Notes: generated from the sequence alone by a model not told the origin. A DNA stretch of 64,000 nt from CAYNVQ01 sp964400735 (GCA_964400735.1 CAYNVQ010000002.1:372001-436000), one strand, 5' to 3'. Positions 24,878-34,036 are shown, counted from the stretch's first letter. Program-made: numbers and translations.

Positions 24878-25085
24878 CCGATCCCCTCTCTAGTATCATA
24901 CGCAATTAATACGGCTGGCTCAATGCAGAACGTTTAAAAAAATTCCACAATTCATTACTGAAGCGGACGATCCTCTTCGGCGAAGAAAGAACTTGGTTCT
25001 GTTGATGCTAGGATAGTGAGTCAAGAACTGAGATTTGATTCGAAACGTGTTATACTATGGGGAGAAAATAGAGAAGGAGTGAGTG

Positions 25086-25778
25086 ATGATAAAAAGAATA
25101 TTATCCAGATGCATAATGCTTCCTGTGCTCGTTTTCTTCGCGCTGGATATTGGAGCAGCCTTCCGGGACAACGGACAGGAAAAGGTGGAGCTGAAGCTGG
25201 AGCTGCCCAAGCCCATGTTCGTCGGAACCCCGCGGAACATCCGTAGCTCCAACCTGGAAAGAATAACTGGAAAAAGGCGCGGACCTTTTTATGTGCCTCA
25301 GGGGACAGAGCTTCTTTCCTTGAACAAACCGGTCACTGCCAGCGACACCGAGCCCATAATCGGCGAGCTGGAGTTCGTCACCGACGGGGAAAAATCCGGG
25401 GAAGAGGGATATTATGTTGAGTTGGGGCCGATGCTGCAGTGGGTGCAGATCGACCTCGAAGGCACTTACGATCTTTATGCCATCCTCGTCTGGCACTACC
25501 ACAGCCAGGCCCGCGTCTACCGGGATGTGATCGTACAGGTCTCAGAAGACCCGGATTTCATCACTGGAGTCACCACGATCTTCAACAACGACCATGACAA
25601 TTCCTCGGGCTTGGGGATCGGAAAGGACAAGGAATACATCGAGACCAACGAGGGACGTCTCTTCGATCCCAGGGGAGTCAAGACCCGTTATGTGCGACTT
25701 TATAGCCGGGGGAATACCTCGAACGCGATGAACCATTACGTCGAGGTGGAGGTTTACGGCACACCGGGGGATGAGTAA
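25086..25778 (+). CDS. Secreted discoidin (F5/8 type C)-like protein
   Basis: A 230-residue protein from the ATG at 25086 (GGAG upstream). After a signal peptide there is a linker with LLSLNKPVTASD and then an F5/8C-like jelly-roll (about 95-228): WVQIDLEGTYDLYAILVWHY, VIVQVSEDPDF, TRYVRLYSRGN and a final HYVEVEVYG. Such domains bind carbohydrates or surfaces. Its end overlaps the start of the next gene by eight bases, so it heads a three-gene plus-strand operon with a membrane glycosyltransferase and a GT2 enzyme. Confidence 0.8.
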   Translation: MIKRILSRCIMLPVLVFFALDIGAAFRDNGQEKVELKLELPKPMFVGTPRNIRSSNLERITGKRRGPFYVPQGTELLSLNKPVTASDTEPIIGELEFVTDGEKSGEEGYYVELGPMLQWVQIDLEGTYDLYAILVWHYHSQARVYRDVIVQVSEDPDFITGVTTIFNNDHDNSSGLGIGKDKEYIETNEGRLFDPRGVKTRYVRLYSRGNTSNAMNHYVEVEVYGTPGDE

Positions 25779-27342
25779 AAAAGCGGCCTATTACGGGCTG
25801 TTCCTGCTCGTTGTTTGTGCAGCCCTGCTGTTCCGGGTGGTCCGGCTGGACCTGAGGCCCATTCACCACGATGAGGCCAATCAAGCGGTCAAGTTCGGGG
25901 ACCTGCTGGAGAGAGGGGAATACAGATACGATCCCAACGAACATCACGGTCCCAGCCTCTACTACTGCTCTTTGCCGTTTGCCTGGGTGAGGGGGGAAAC
26001 TTCGTTTGCCTCCCTCGATGAGGCCACCCTCCGCCTTGTACCGGCTCTTTTCGGGGTGGGAATCATCATCCTTTTTTTACTGTTTAAAGGGGGATATTCG
26101 CCGACGGCCATCTTTTTTTCTGGGATTTTTGCCGCGGTCTCTCCGATGATGGTGTTCTACAGCCGGTTTTATATCCAGGAGACCCTCTTGGTTTTTTTTC
26201 TTGTCGGGGCTATAGCGTCGAGCTGGCGCTACCATGTCGAAAGGAAGTGGGGATGGGCGGCGGCCACGGGTTTTTTCCTGGGCATGATGTATGCCACCAA
26301 GGAAACCAGCATCATCGCCTTCGGGGCCCTTTTCGTTGGTTTGGCCTTGGCCAGGATCTCCGGAAAAGAATCGAGGACGGCGATGGTGGACCCGGCAACC
26401 AGAAAGTCTGAAATGCCCCCTCTTGCGGATTTGTTTGCGCTTCTGGGTTCGGCTTTTCTGGTCTGTTTCCTTTTTTTCTCTTCCTTCTTCCAAAACCCCC
26501 GGGGAATCCTGGATTCTGTTCTCGCTTTCAAGACCTATTTTTCAAAGGCGGCGGATGCCGGCTTCCATTCCTATCCCTGGCCGCACTACCTGAAAATGTT
26601 GGCCTTTTCCCGCTACGGGAGCGGCCCTGTCTGGAGTGAAGCGCTGATTTTGGGTTTGGCTCTGGCGGGTTGCGTGGCGGCCTTCAGGCTGCGGACAAGG
26701 GGAGATTCAGGCGCTTTGTTCAGGCGATTCGTGTTTTTCTATGCGCTTCTCTCCACGACCGCCTATTCTTTGATCCCTTACAAGACACCCTGGAACATGC
26801 TTCCTTTTTATGTAGGGATCATTCTGTTGGCCGGCAGCGGTGCGGCCTATCTTCTCGAGGTCGTGAGAAAGCCCCTCGTCCAGAGCGTGATCTTTGTCCT
26901 TCTAGGCGTAGGGCTATACCAGTTGGGAGGCCAGAGCTATCGGGCCAATTTTGTCTATGAGGCCGATCCCTGCAATCCCTATGTCTACGCCCAGACCAGC
27001 CCTGATTTTTTAAATCTTGTCCGGAGGGTCGAGGACATAAGCCGGCTGGATCCCGATCATAAAGATACGCTCATCAAGGTCATCACCTATCCGGATGAGG
27101 CCTGGCCTTTGCCCTGGTATCTGAGGGGCTTCACCAGGGTAGGATACTGGCAGGAGGCGGATGAGGCCGGGGAACTGGAAGACGTCCCCATTATAATCTC
27201 TTCTCCCGATAAGACGGAAAGAATATGGCCCGAACTTCAGCTCACCCATCAGAGCGAATTCTTCGGGTTGCGGCCCGAGGTCCTGCTGGCGCTGTCTGTT
27301 AGGAAAGATCTCTGGGAAGAATTTCTGGAAAGCCGGCGGTGA
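25771..27342 (+). CDS. TIGR03663-family polytopic membrane glycosyltransferase-like protein
   Basis: A 523-residue membrane protein with about ten to twelve helices. The N-terminal exported loop carries RPIHHDEANQAVKF followed by HHGPSLYY, the acidic motif of the GT-C (PMT/ArnT-like) fold. The YATKETSII segment and the overall layout match TIGR03663 proteins, which are thought to transfer sugars from polyprenyl-phosphate donors outside the membrane. The following GT2 enzyme could make that donor. Start and spacing (8-base overlap upstream, 4-base gap downstream) indicate co-translation. Confidence 0.85.
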   Translation: MSKKAAYYGLFLLVVCAALLFRVVRLDLRPIHHDEANQAVKFGDLLERGEYRYDPNEHHGPSLYYCSLPFAWVRGETSFASLDEATLRLVPALFGVGIIILFLLFKGGYSPTAIFFSGIFAAVSPMMVFYSRFYIQETLLVFFLVGAIASSWRYHVERKWGWAAATGFFLGMMYATKETSIIAFGALFVGLALARISGKESRTAMVDPATRKSEMPPLADLFALLGSAFLVCFLFFSSFFQNPRGILDSVLAFKTYFSKAADAGFHSYPWPHYLKMLAFSRYGSGPVWSEALILGLALAGCVAAFRLRTRGDSGALFRRFVFFYALLSTTAYSLIPYKTPWNMLPFYVGIILLAGSGAAYLLEVVRKPLVQSVIFVLLGVGLYQLGGQSYRANFVYEADPCNPYVYAQTSPDFLNLVRRVEDISRLDPDHKDTLIKVITYPDEAWPLPWYLRGFTRVGYWQEADEAGELEDVPIIISSPDKTERIWPELQLTHQSEFFGLRPEVLLALSVRKDLWEEFLESRR

Positions 27343-27346
27343 AGGA

Positions 27347-28090
27347 ATGGACCTGAGCATCGTCATTCCGGCTTTAAATGAAGCAAATAAAATCCGTCAC
27401 GATGTCGAGGCAGCCGCAGCCTTTATAGACGAAGAGGCCTTGGACGGAGAGGTCATCATCGTTGATGACGGGAGCTCTGACCGTACTTCGGATGAAGCAA
27501 GACAGGCCCAAATTCATAGTTCTGTGAGTCTGAATGTCATCCGGCTGGAGAAAAACCGGGGTAAAGGATTCGCCGTCAAGACAGGCGTTCTGGCTTCGAA
27601 GGGAGATGTGATCCTTTATGCCGACAGCGGAACCTGCGTTCCTTACACCAATGCCCTCAAGCAGGTGGAGAGGATTCGCTCCGGTGAGCTGGATATCGCT
27701 GTCGCTTCCAGGCGCCATAAGGAGACGGTGATTTTGAGAGACAGAAGTTTCAAACGCAGGGTGCTGTCATGGATTTTCAGGCAGGTGGCCATCCTGATAA
27801 CAGGCCTGCCCAGGAGATTCACGGATACCCAGTGCGGATTCAAGATCTATAAGGGGGATGTCGCTCGCGAATTGTTCGCCAAATGCCGGACATCCGGTTT
27901 TATGTTCGAGTTGGAGATATTGCTTTGTGCCTTAAAGCAAGGTAGCCGGATAGAGGAATTTCCTGTGGAGTGGACCTGCGACCTCGACACCAGGCTCAGA
28001 CCGGCTAATCATGTAGGAGGTGTTGCCAAGGAGCTGTTGAGCATCAGTTCGATGATGAAAAAAGACCAGAAGGATAGAAAAAGAGTTTAA
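27347..28090 (+). CDS. GT2-family polyprenyl-phosphate glycosyltransferase
   Basis: A 247-residue GT-A enzyme: DLSIVIPALNEANKI at the N-terminus, VIIVDDGSSDRT, NRGKGFAVKTG, YADSGT (the DxD-type position has one Asp, as in some dolichyl-phosphate glycosyltransferases), DTQCGFKIY, and EFPVEW near the end. The sequence best fits DPM1/DpgS-like synthases that charge a lipid phosphate with a sugar. No C-terminal membrane helices are present. It follows the TIGR03663 gene by four bases and probably supplies its donor. Confidence 0.85.
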   Translation: MDLSIVIPALNEANKIRHDVEAAAAFIDEEALDGEVIIVDDGSSDRTSDEARQAQIHSSVSLNVIRLEKNRGKGFAVKTGVLASKGDVILYADSGTCVPYTNALKQVERIRSGELDIAVASRRHKETVILRDRSFKRRVLSWIFRQVAILITGLPRRFTDTQCGFKIYKGDVARELFAKCRTSGFMFELEILLCALKQGSRIEEFPVEWTCDLDTRLRPANHVGGVAKELLSISSMMKKDQKDRKRV

Positions 28091-28191
28091 GCCAGCCTCT
28101 GAGCCGCTTGATTATCTTACAAAAGCCTGGATTATCCATAAAAACGCCGATTACATTTTATATTTTTGTCCTGCGCACAACCCTATTTTGT

Positions 28192-28983
28192 TTATTTTTC
28201 TTCCAGGCTTCGGGCTGCCCAGAGCATTCCCCTCTGGACTATGGTGCGGGCTTGGGGTACGTCGAAGTCTTTGGCCACATGACCCAGCGAGGTATAAAAG
28301 ACCCGTCCTTGGCCGTAAATCTTCTTCCAGACGACCGGCATCACTACGCCTTTAATCCAGGATGCGTATTCCCCGGAGAAGGTGGTGGTGGCCAGGACTT
28401 CGTTGATCGGGTCGACATGCATGTAGTACTGCTCGGAGTGCATCTTGAAATCGGGGAGGCCTGCTGTGATCGGGTCGTCGTGGTCCGTGATGTTGACCTC
28501 GTAGTCGATGACGCCGCCGGGATGGGCCACCCACTGGCCGCCGACCATGAACTGGTATTCGGTATTGCTTCGAAAGGAGTCGGCCAGGCCGCCGTGCCAT
28601 CCGGCCAGTCCTACCCCGCTTTTGACGGCTTCCAGCAGCCCTCTTTCCTGCTCACCGGTGATGGAGGACATGGTAAAGACCTGGACGATTAGGTCCAGAG
28701 ATTTCAGCTTTTCCACATCCAGGTAGGAATCCAGGGTGTTGGAGATTTCCACCTCGAACCCCTGTTTCTCTAGCCAGGGAGCGAAGATGTCGACGCACTG
28801 CTTGGGCTCATGACCTTCCCAGCCTCCCCAGACGAAGAGGGCCTTTTTTTTCTTCTGTCCGGCCCAGGTGGGGAGCATGGTGACAGAAATAATAAGGATG
28901 AGCGTGATGAAGCAGACTGTCAAAAAAGGTGAAAAAATTTTTTTTTGCTCAAGCCATCTACCCGTTTGTTTTTTTTGAGTCAT
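28192..28983 (-). CDS. ThuA-domain protein
   Basis: A 263-residue protein from the ATG at 28981-28983 (AGAGG upstream), with an N-terminal membrane anchor or signal (FLTVCFITLILIISV). The ThuA fold is visible: ALFVWGGWEGHEPKQC at the start, VGLAGWHGGLAD, VGGQWVAHPGG and a C-terminal VFYTSLGHVAKDF. ThuA proteins act on keto-disaccharides or similar oxidised sugars, but the exact reaction differs between members. It lies downstream of a DUF1080 protein and an oxidoreductase on the same strand, a grouping typical of oxidised-sugar catabolism. Confidence 0.85.
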   Translation of the reverse strand: MTQKKQTGRWLEQKKIFSPFLTVCFITLILIISVTMLPTWAGQKKKKALFVWGGWEGHEPKQCVDIFAPWLEKQGFEVEISNTLDSYLDVEKLKSLDLIVQVFTMSSITGEQERGLLEAVKSGVGLAGWHGGLADSFRSNTEYQFMVGGQWVAHPGGVIDYEVNITDHDDPITAGLPDFKMHSEQYYMHVDPINEVLATTTFSGEYASWIKGVVMPVVWKKIYGQGRVFYTSLGHVAKDFDVPQARTIVQRGMLWAARSLEEK

Positions 28984-29052
28984 GGTCGCCTCTCTATCCA
29001 GCATGAATTATTCTTAATTAAATGTCGAAACCTTTGGAATTACAAACATACC

Positions 29053-29076
29053 GATAGGGTATCCTGATATCCTATC
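29053..29076. repeat. Long inverted repeat, possible terminator
   Basis: GATAGGGTATC (29053-29063) pairs with GATATCCTATC (29066-29076) around a two-base centre, with one G-T mismatch, and is followed on the plus strand by TATTTTT. On the minus strand it lies between the DUF1080 and ThuA genes, where it could separate the transcripts; as an intrinsic terminator it fits the plus strand better. Confidence 0.4.
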
Positions 29077-29123
29077 TATTTTTAAAAATCCCTTTATCTT
29101 GGATTCTAGCATGCCCTAAGTTT

Positions 29124-29921
29124 TTATTCCAGTTCTCTGATCCAGATATTCCGGTACCTCACCGGGTTGCCGTGGTCCTGCAATGAGAGGGGGAGCCTAT
29201 CGGGATGAGCAACATAGGGCGGACGCATTTTATGGGCAGTGGGACCGGTCAGTTCGACGTTGTCGTGCACCATGATGCCATTATGGAAAACGGTCATCCT
29301 TGCCGGTTCAGTCACCTTTCCCTGGTCGTCGAAGTGGGGGCGGTGGAACACAATGTCATAAAACTGCCATTCGCCGGGAGGACGGCAGGCATTAACCAGG
29401 GGGGGATACTGGCCGTAAATGGCGGCGGTCATGCCGTCGGCATAGGTTGTGTTCTCATAGCAGTCGAGCACCTGGACCTCGTAGGTGTTCATGAGGAAGA
29501 CGCCGCTGTTTCCCCGCTCCTGACCTTCTCCTTCGGCAGGAAGAGGGGCTGCCCATTCGAGGTGGAGCTGGCAGTCTCCGAATTTTTGTCTGGTGAGGAT
29601 AGAACCGGTTTTTTTAACGACTTCCATGTACCCGTTTTCGACCTTCCATCGTGCGGGCTGGCCCTTGCTGTCTTCCCACTGGGAGAGGTCGGTGCCATCG
29701 AAGAGGATGACCGCATCCGAAGGTGCCGGGGCCGATGCTCCTGCCGGGCCCGGTGTCACAATGGTCGGCTGGGGCCGGTCCGGATCGTGGACCTTCCACT
29801 GCATTTCCAGCTTGGTCCCCTCTTGAGGTGGCGTTGTTTTAACCATTTTCTGCTGACAGCCGATTCCTGCACAAAGAGCAAGGACCGATACAATGAAAGC
29901 GATGCCAGCAAATTTTTTCAT
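29124..29921 (-). CDS. 3-keto-disaccharide hydrolase (DUF1080) lipoprotein
   Basis: A 265-residue protein from the ATG at 29919-29921 (GGAGG upstream), with a lipobox (LALCAGIGC). From about residue 65 it follows the DUF1080 concanavalin-like fold: VILFDGTDLSQWEDS, WKVENGYMEV, GDCQLHLEWAAP, RGNSGVFLMNTYEVQVLD, WQFYDIVFHRP, and PLSLQDHGNPVRYRNIWIRE at the end. This family is annotated as 3-keto-disaccharide hydrolase, cleaving glycosides whose sugar has been oxidised at C3. Neighbouring ThuA and Gfo/Idh/MocA genes support that. Confidence 0.9.
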   Translation of the reverse strand: MKKFAGIAFIVSVLALCAGIGCQQKMVKTTPPQEGTKLEMQWKVHDPDRPQPTIVTPGPAGASAPAPSDAVILFDGTDLSQWEDSKGQPARWKVENGYMEVVKKTGSILTRQKFGDCQLHLEWAAPLPAEGEGQERGNSGVFLMNTYEVQVLDCYENTTYADGMTAAIYGQYPPLVNACRPPGEWQFYDIVFHRPHFDDQGKVTEPARMTVFHNGIMVHDNVELTGPTAHKMRPPYVAHPDRLPLSLQDHGNPVRYRNIWIRELE

Positions 29922-30174
29922 TTTTGCCTCCTCTAAGCAACCGTTCAAGCAATGATGCAAGTGTCCTCAAAAACCGTATTCGAATTGTAAAACGAAAAGA
30001 GATATCTTCTCTCCAGCATGATTTTGTCCTCCTATGGTACTCGAACAGTCCTCCCCCTGCTTTCTTTAGTATTCTGCTCGTAAGTCATCATGGTTTATGG
30101 GATGCTATTCAATCAACTGTCCGGAAGCAAAATACTGTTTTAAAAAAAATTTAGGTTTAAAGAGATTTCGGGGA

Positions 30175-31566
30175 CTACAGGGACCATCCGGGTCTGTATT
30201 CGGTGTGCAGGTGCTGGTTGGCTTCGGGGAGGTTGGTGAATTCCATTTTTTCTCCGTTCCATTCAAGCTTGGTGTTGTGCTCCTTCATCAGAACAGCGAT
30301 GTTGGCCAGGAGCATGGCCTCTGTCAATGCTGCCGAATAAGAAAAGTCGGTGGTCGATTTTGTGCCGGCTTTGATGGCCGCAACCCATTCTTCATGGATG
30401 CCTGGTGAGCGGGGTATGGTTTTAGCCGGCCTTTTGTATTCACGCATTTTGGTTTCGGGCACGAGGCGCGGGCTTTCACCGTATGTGTTGCACATCAGCA
30501 TTCCCTTGTCCCCCACGAACAGCACGCCTCCGCCATCGTCGCCCATCATGCGGCCCGGTTCCATCTCAGGCGGTCTCGGGGGCATCAGTCCGCCGTCGTA
30601 CCAGGTGAGTGTGACCGGCACCATCTTTTCACGGGCTGGGAATTCATAGGTGATGATCTCGGCGAGCGGATAGGAATCCCTGGTGTACTCGGTGGAGCAG
30701 GCTTGTACGGTGGAAGGGTATCCCAGTTTGAGGGCCCAGAAGGGCTGATCCATAAGGTGTGCCCCCATGTCGCCCAGAGCGCCGGTTCCGAAATCCCACC
30801 AACCTCGCCAGTTAAAGGGGCAGTAGGCTGGATGGTAGGGGCGGAATCGAGCCGGGCCCAGCCAGAGGTTCCAGTCCAGGGTGGAGGGTACAGAAGGAAT
30901 CTCTTTGGGAGCTTCGATTCCCTGGGGCCAGATCGGGCGGTTGGTCCAGACGTGAACTTCGTGCACGTCTCCGATGGCGCCGTCCCAGATCCACTCGTTG
31001 ATCAGGCGGGCGCCCTCGCCGGCATGCCCCTGGTTTCCCATCTGGGTGATGATGTTCGCTTCCTTGGCTGCCTTGGCCAGAGTACGGGCCTCCATTACGG
31101 TGTGGGTCAAGGGTTTCTGGACAAAAGTGTGCTTTCCCATTTTGATGGCCGTCATGGCGATCACGGCATGGGTGTGGTCGGGTGTGGTCACCGTGATGGC
31201 GTCCAGGTTCTTTTCCTTTTCCAGCATGATGCGGAAGTCGCGGTACTTGTTGGCCTTATCGTACATAGGCTGATATTCGGGTTTGTTTTTCTCATGGGTG
31301 AGGAATTTGGCCATCTGGGTGTCATCGACGTCGCAAAGGGCGACGATATTCTCTGTGGAAACGCTCCAGATATCGGAGGTGCCCTTTCCGCCCACTCCCA
31401 CGCAGCCGATGTTCAGCTTGTCGCTGGGGGCTGTAACTCCCGGACCTCCCAGCACATGGCGGGGGACAACCATCAGGCCTGCAGCGGCTGTTGCAGAGGT
31501 GCCGAGAAACTCACGTCGGGTGATGGGCAGTCCTTTGGTTGAAGGGGTATCTTTTTTGTTGTTCAT
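30175..31566 (-). CDS. Tat-exported Gfo/Idh/MocA oxidoreductase
   Basis: A 463-residue protein with a Tat signal (TRREFLGTSATAAAGLMVV) and an AAAGG site. The Rossmann NAD(P)-binding domain starts at LNIGCVGVGGKG. The usual EKP motif reads QKPLTH, as is common in the exported subfamily, and the C-terminal domain includes DMGAHLMDQPFWAL. These enzymes oxidise or reduce sugars and cyclitols with a bound cofactor. With DUF1080 and ThuA nearby, a role in making or processing 3-keto-sugars is a reasonable inference. Confidence 0.9.
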   Translation of the reverse strand: MNNKKDTPSTKGLPITRREFLGTSATAAAGLMVVPRHVLGGPGVTAPSDKLNIGCVGVGGKGTSDIWSVSTENIVALCDVDDTQMAKFLTHEKNKPEYQPMYDKANKYRDFRIMLEKEKNLDAITVTTPDHTHAVIAMTAIKMGKHTFVQKPLTHTVMEARTLAKAAKEANIITQMGNQGHAGEGARLINEWIWDGAIGDVHEVHVWTNRPIWPQGIEAPKEIPSVPSTLDWNLWLGPARFRPYHPAYCPFNWRGWWDFGTGALGDMGAHLMDQPFWALKLGYPSTVQACSTEYTRDSYPLAEIITYEFPAREKMVPVTLTWYDGGLMPPRPPEMEPGRMMGDDGGGVLFVGDKGMLMCNTYGESPRLVPETKMREYKRPAKTIPRSPGIHEEWVAAIKAGTKSTTDFSYSAALTEAMLLANIAVLMKEHNTKLEWNGEKMEFTNLPEANQHLHTEYRPGWSL

Positions 31567-31631
31567 GGTCGATATCCTTTCTCGCTTATGTTTTTATCTT
31601 TATTTTCTCACTCGTGATGCTAAACATTATT

Positions 31632-31658
31632 ATTATACTCTCGGAGGGACATAGTCAA
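31632..31658 (-). promoter_or_regulatory. Candidate promoter of the oxidoreductase gene
   Basis: Minus strand TTGACT (31653-31658), 15-base spacer, TATAAT (31632-31637), about 65 bases before the ATG. The spacing is slightly short; overlapping TAATAA boxes give alternatives. Confidence 0.4.
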
Positions 31659-31755
31659 CCGGATTTGGATCAATCTTAGAACCTCCATTTTGCCCCAAAA
31701 ATTGATGCTCTAAGGAAATATTTCAGCCCTTTTTTTTCATAATTTAATAAGAATC

Positions 31756-31820
31756 AACTCGTTAGGTCAGCCTAACTGCTTATAGCTTTACAGCTCAACT
31801 CGTTGGGCCGGTCTGGCCGC
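31756..31820 (-). repeat. Tandem hairpin repeat immediately after the permease stop codon
   Basis: Two adjacent ~40-bp units on the minus strand begin ATAAGC and contain AACGAGTTGA. Between these anchors, unit 1 has the stem GGCC(AGACC)GGCC and unit 2 has GTTAGG(CTGA)CCTAAC. The stem is kept while its sequence changes. The first unit starts within the stop codon of the NCS1-like gene. It may act as a terminator or 3' stabiliser; no long U-run follows directly. Confidence 0.55.
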
Positions 31821-33203
31821 TTATGGATTTATGGATTCACCTGTGGACTTAGGTTCGAGGCCGAGTTCGCAAAGGATCAGGTAGACAGTGAAGCCGACGA
31901 TGAAGGAGACCAGCGTTTCCAGCCCGTAGGAGAATCCGATTCCGGGAATCACGCCGAGAATCCCGAAAAAGAACCCGACGGCCCAGGCGATGTAGCCGGC
32001 CCAGTTGATTCCCTGGCGCGGTCCGGCCCACTTTCCGTGCCGCAGATAGTCTGCGGTCATGGCCCCGATGATGGGCCCGAAAGAGGCGCCGATGATCAAG
32101 AAAAATCCCACCAGGTTCTGGGACACACCAGTAGCCGCCAGCACCGTTCCCACAGCTCCGGCTCCTAGGGTCAGCACATTACGCGGAATTCTGGGGATCA
32201 TGGTGGAGAAAGCGTTTCCAGCCAGGAAAGCGCAGAATCCTGTGGGGCAGATGCAGGCGATCACGAACACCCAGAACATAATCAGGGCCACGACTCCGCC
32301 GACCGCTCCGATGGAATGGATGAAAACGGAGATGACATCCACACCGGGGGTTCCCATGCCGGCATTGGCGGCGATTTGGGGATCCTTGCCGATGGCCCCG
32401 GCAATGGTCAACAGGGCGAAGAATCCGGCGATCAGAGCGGCAATGGTAATGCCGAAGAGGCCCCCCAGGACCACGTCTTTTTTATTCCGGTTGTTCATGG
32501 TGAAGTCCGCACCGGCGGCACCGGCCGTGGCGAAGAATCCGGCCGCGGCTTGCAAAGCGGCAAAGGCTCCGAGGGCCATGATGGGAATGATGACGGCTGC
32601 TCCCTGGCCTATGGAGAACGCGGAGGAGAAAGAGGAAAGCCCTCCCAGGTTGGAGATTCCAGCGATGATGATGATGAGCAGCGGAAATACCGGAATCCAG
32701 CTAGAAAGCCAGGACAGCCACTTTATTCCCAGGGCCCCCACCATCGCCAGCGTGAAACCCCATATCACGCAGACGATCCAGAAAAGGGCCGTGTTGGGTC
32801 CGGCATCGGAACCGATGGCCGACATGAAAAACGACGCGGCTGAATAGGTAAACACGGCGTGCCAGCCGATCTGCAGAAAGCCCATCAGAAGGCCGGGAAT
32901 CAGAATTCCGCCCTTTGCCCCGAAAGTGGAGGCCCCTACCACGTACAGGGGCATTCCCGTCTGCATGCCCAAAATCCCGGGCACATAATACAGGGCAAAG
33001 CAAAACAGGGCTCCCAGGATCAGGCCGACAATTCCCGCCCAAAGGCTACCGAACTGGAGAGCTCCCACCATCCCGGCCATAAACGGCACCGAGAGAAAGA
33101 TTCCGGCGTAGGAAGGCGCCGTGTTCTTGTACCAGGGGGCACGGTTTTCCTGCGGGTTAGGTGTGGCTGATTTCAGATAGGCCGGCAGTGATTCGTTAGC
33201 CAT
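31821..33203 (-). CDS. NCS1-type permease (purine/cytosine permease-like)
   Basis: A 460-residue transporter with about twelve helices and a GGAGG site. Features of the NCS1 (cytosine/purine, allantoin) family include the N-terminal cytosolic RAPWYKNTAPSYAGIFLS segment, FGAKGGIL, and the ASFGPIIGAMTADYL motif late in the protein. Substrate cannot be read from sequence; a nucleobase, vitamin or related small molecule is likely, although the neighbouring sugar genes leave room for another solute. A well-formed promoter precedes it. Confidence 0.85.
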   Translation of the reverse strand: MANESLPAYLKSATPNPQENRAPWYKNTAPSYAGIFLSVPFMAGMVGALQFGSLWAGIVGLILGALFCFALYYVPGILGMQTGMPLYVVGASTFGAKGGILIPGLLMGFLQIGWHAVFTYSAASFFMSAIGSDAGPNTALFWIVCVIWGFTLAMVGALGIKWLSWLSSWIPVFPLLIIIIAGISNLGGLSSFSSAFSIGQGAAVIIPIMALGAFAALQAAAGFFATAGAAGADFTMNNRNKKDVVLGGLFGITIAALIAGFFALLTIAGAIGKDPQIAANAGMGTPGVDVISVFIHSIGAVGGVVALIMFWVFVIACICPTGFCAFLAGNAFSTMIPRIPRNVLTLGAGAVGTVLAATGVSQNLVGFFLIIGASFGPIIGAMTADYLRHGKWAGPRQGINWAGYIAWAVGFFFGILGVIPGIGFSYGLETLVSFIVGFTVYLILCELGLEPKSTGESINP

Positions 33204-33287
33204 AATACTCCCTCCTCGATGAAAAATTCTTTGACGAAGCCCCTCAAAGGCTGTTCTCTATCGCTGATTTCCACTGGATTCTCCCTC

Positions 33288-33315
33288 ATTATATTAAAAA
33301 CCGTCCGGGGGTCAA
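33288..33315 (-). promoter_or_regulatory. Promoter of the NCS1-like permease gene
   Basis: Minus strand TTGACC (33310-33315), 16-base spacer, TATAAT (33288-33293), about 85 bases upstream of the ATG at 33203. Confidence 0.6.
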
Positions 33316-33327
33316 TAAAATTTTCTG

Positions 33328-33894
33328 TCATAAGTCTGGAGAAGCCCTTTTATCCTCATTTTTGAACGGAAGCTTATGAATGGCGAAACTTATGTGTTGT
33401 TTAAACTTTTGTTGCCCGTACTCTGAAAAATTGGCATGGGCGATTCGCCATTCCGTTTCTTGCCGAACACAAACCAAGGTGACGGGACCTATCTGGGGAT
33501 TGCCGGTTGCTTGTGGGCCTCTCTGGAAATACCAGATTCCGGTAACGACAGCGGCCGTGCCGAATACCTCGATGTACACATTCTCCATCCAGAGCCTGTT
33601 TTCCTGGCTCTTTCCCCCTTCCACAAACCCGAAACCTTCGTGATGTTCGCGAACGGCATCGAATCCTTTGATCAGGCCTTCCCTCTCGGACGAAAAGTAA
33701 CTTGCCCGGGGATCTTGGAGGAAGAGTTTGTCGACCATCGAGAGATCATAGGAATTCCACATAACGGCCCAGGAGTCGATCAATCCCCGGACATCCTTTT
33801 CAGAAGAGCTTTCCTCACGGTTTGTCCACGGAGACAGAGTGGCTGCCAAGAAAAGGAGGAGAAAAGGACATAAAATAAGTTTGTTTTTGAACAT
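33328..33894 (-). CDS. Exported NTF2/SnoaL-like protein
   Basis: A 188-residue protein with a signal peptide (ILCPFLLLFLAATLSPW). The body has the cone-shaped NTF2-like layout: an N-terminal helix (LIDSWAVMWNSYDLSMVDKLF), a strand pair around VYIEVFGTAAVVTGIWYF, and TEWRIAHANFS at the end. Such domains bind small molecules or act as simple enzymes (SnoaL, DUF4440). GGGAG lies upstream. No substrate can be named. Confidence 0.75.
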   Translation of the reverse strand: MFKNKLILCPFLLLFLAATLSPWTNREESSSEKDVRGLIDSWAVMWNSYDLSMVDKLFLQDPRASYFSSEREGLIKGFDAVREHHEGFGFVEGGKSQENRLWMENVYIEVFGTAAVVTGIWYFQRGPQATGNPQIGPVTLVCVRQETEWRIAHANFSEYGQQKFKQHISFAIHKLPFKNEDKRASPDL

Positions 33895-34036
33895 TTTATA
33901 ATCTCCCTTCCTGGATTCTCGATAAAAATACCGAAGGTCTTTGTGTTACATCCATATCAGCCATTATCATGAGAGGACTTTGTATTTTTGTTTCCTTTGC
34001 CGCATTAGATTGCTCCTCCGATCTCGCTCAGAGTTT

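Noticed and set aside
34005..34030. CTCCTCCGATCTCGCTCA resembling part of the structured element
   Set aside because: Only the short CCGATxTCGCTC block is present, with neither stem; probably chance.
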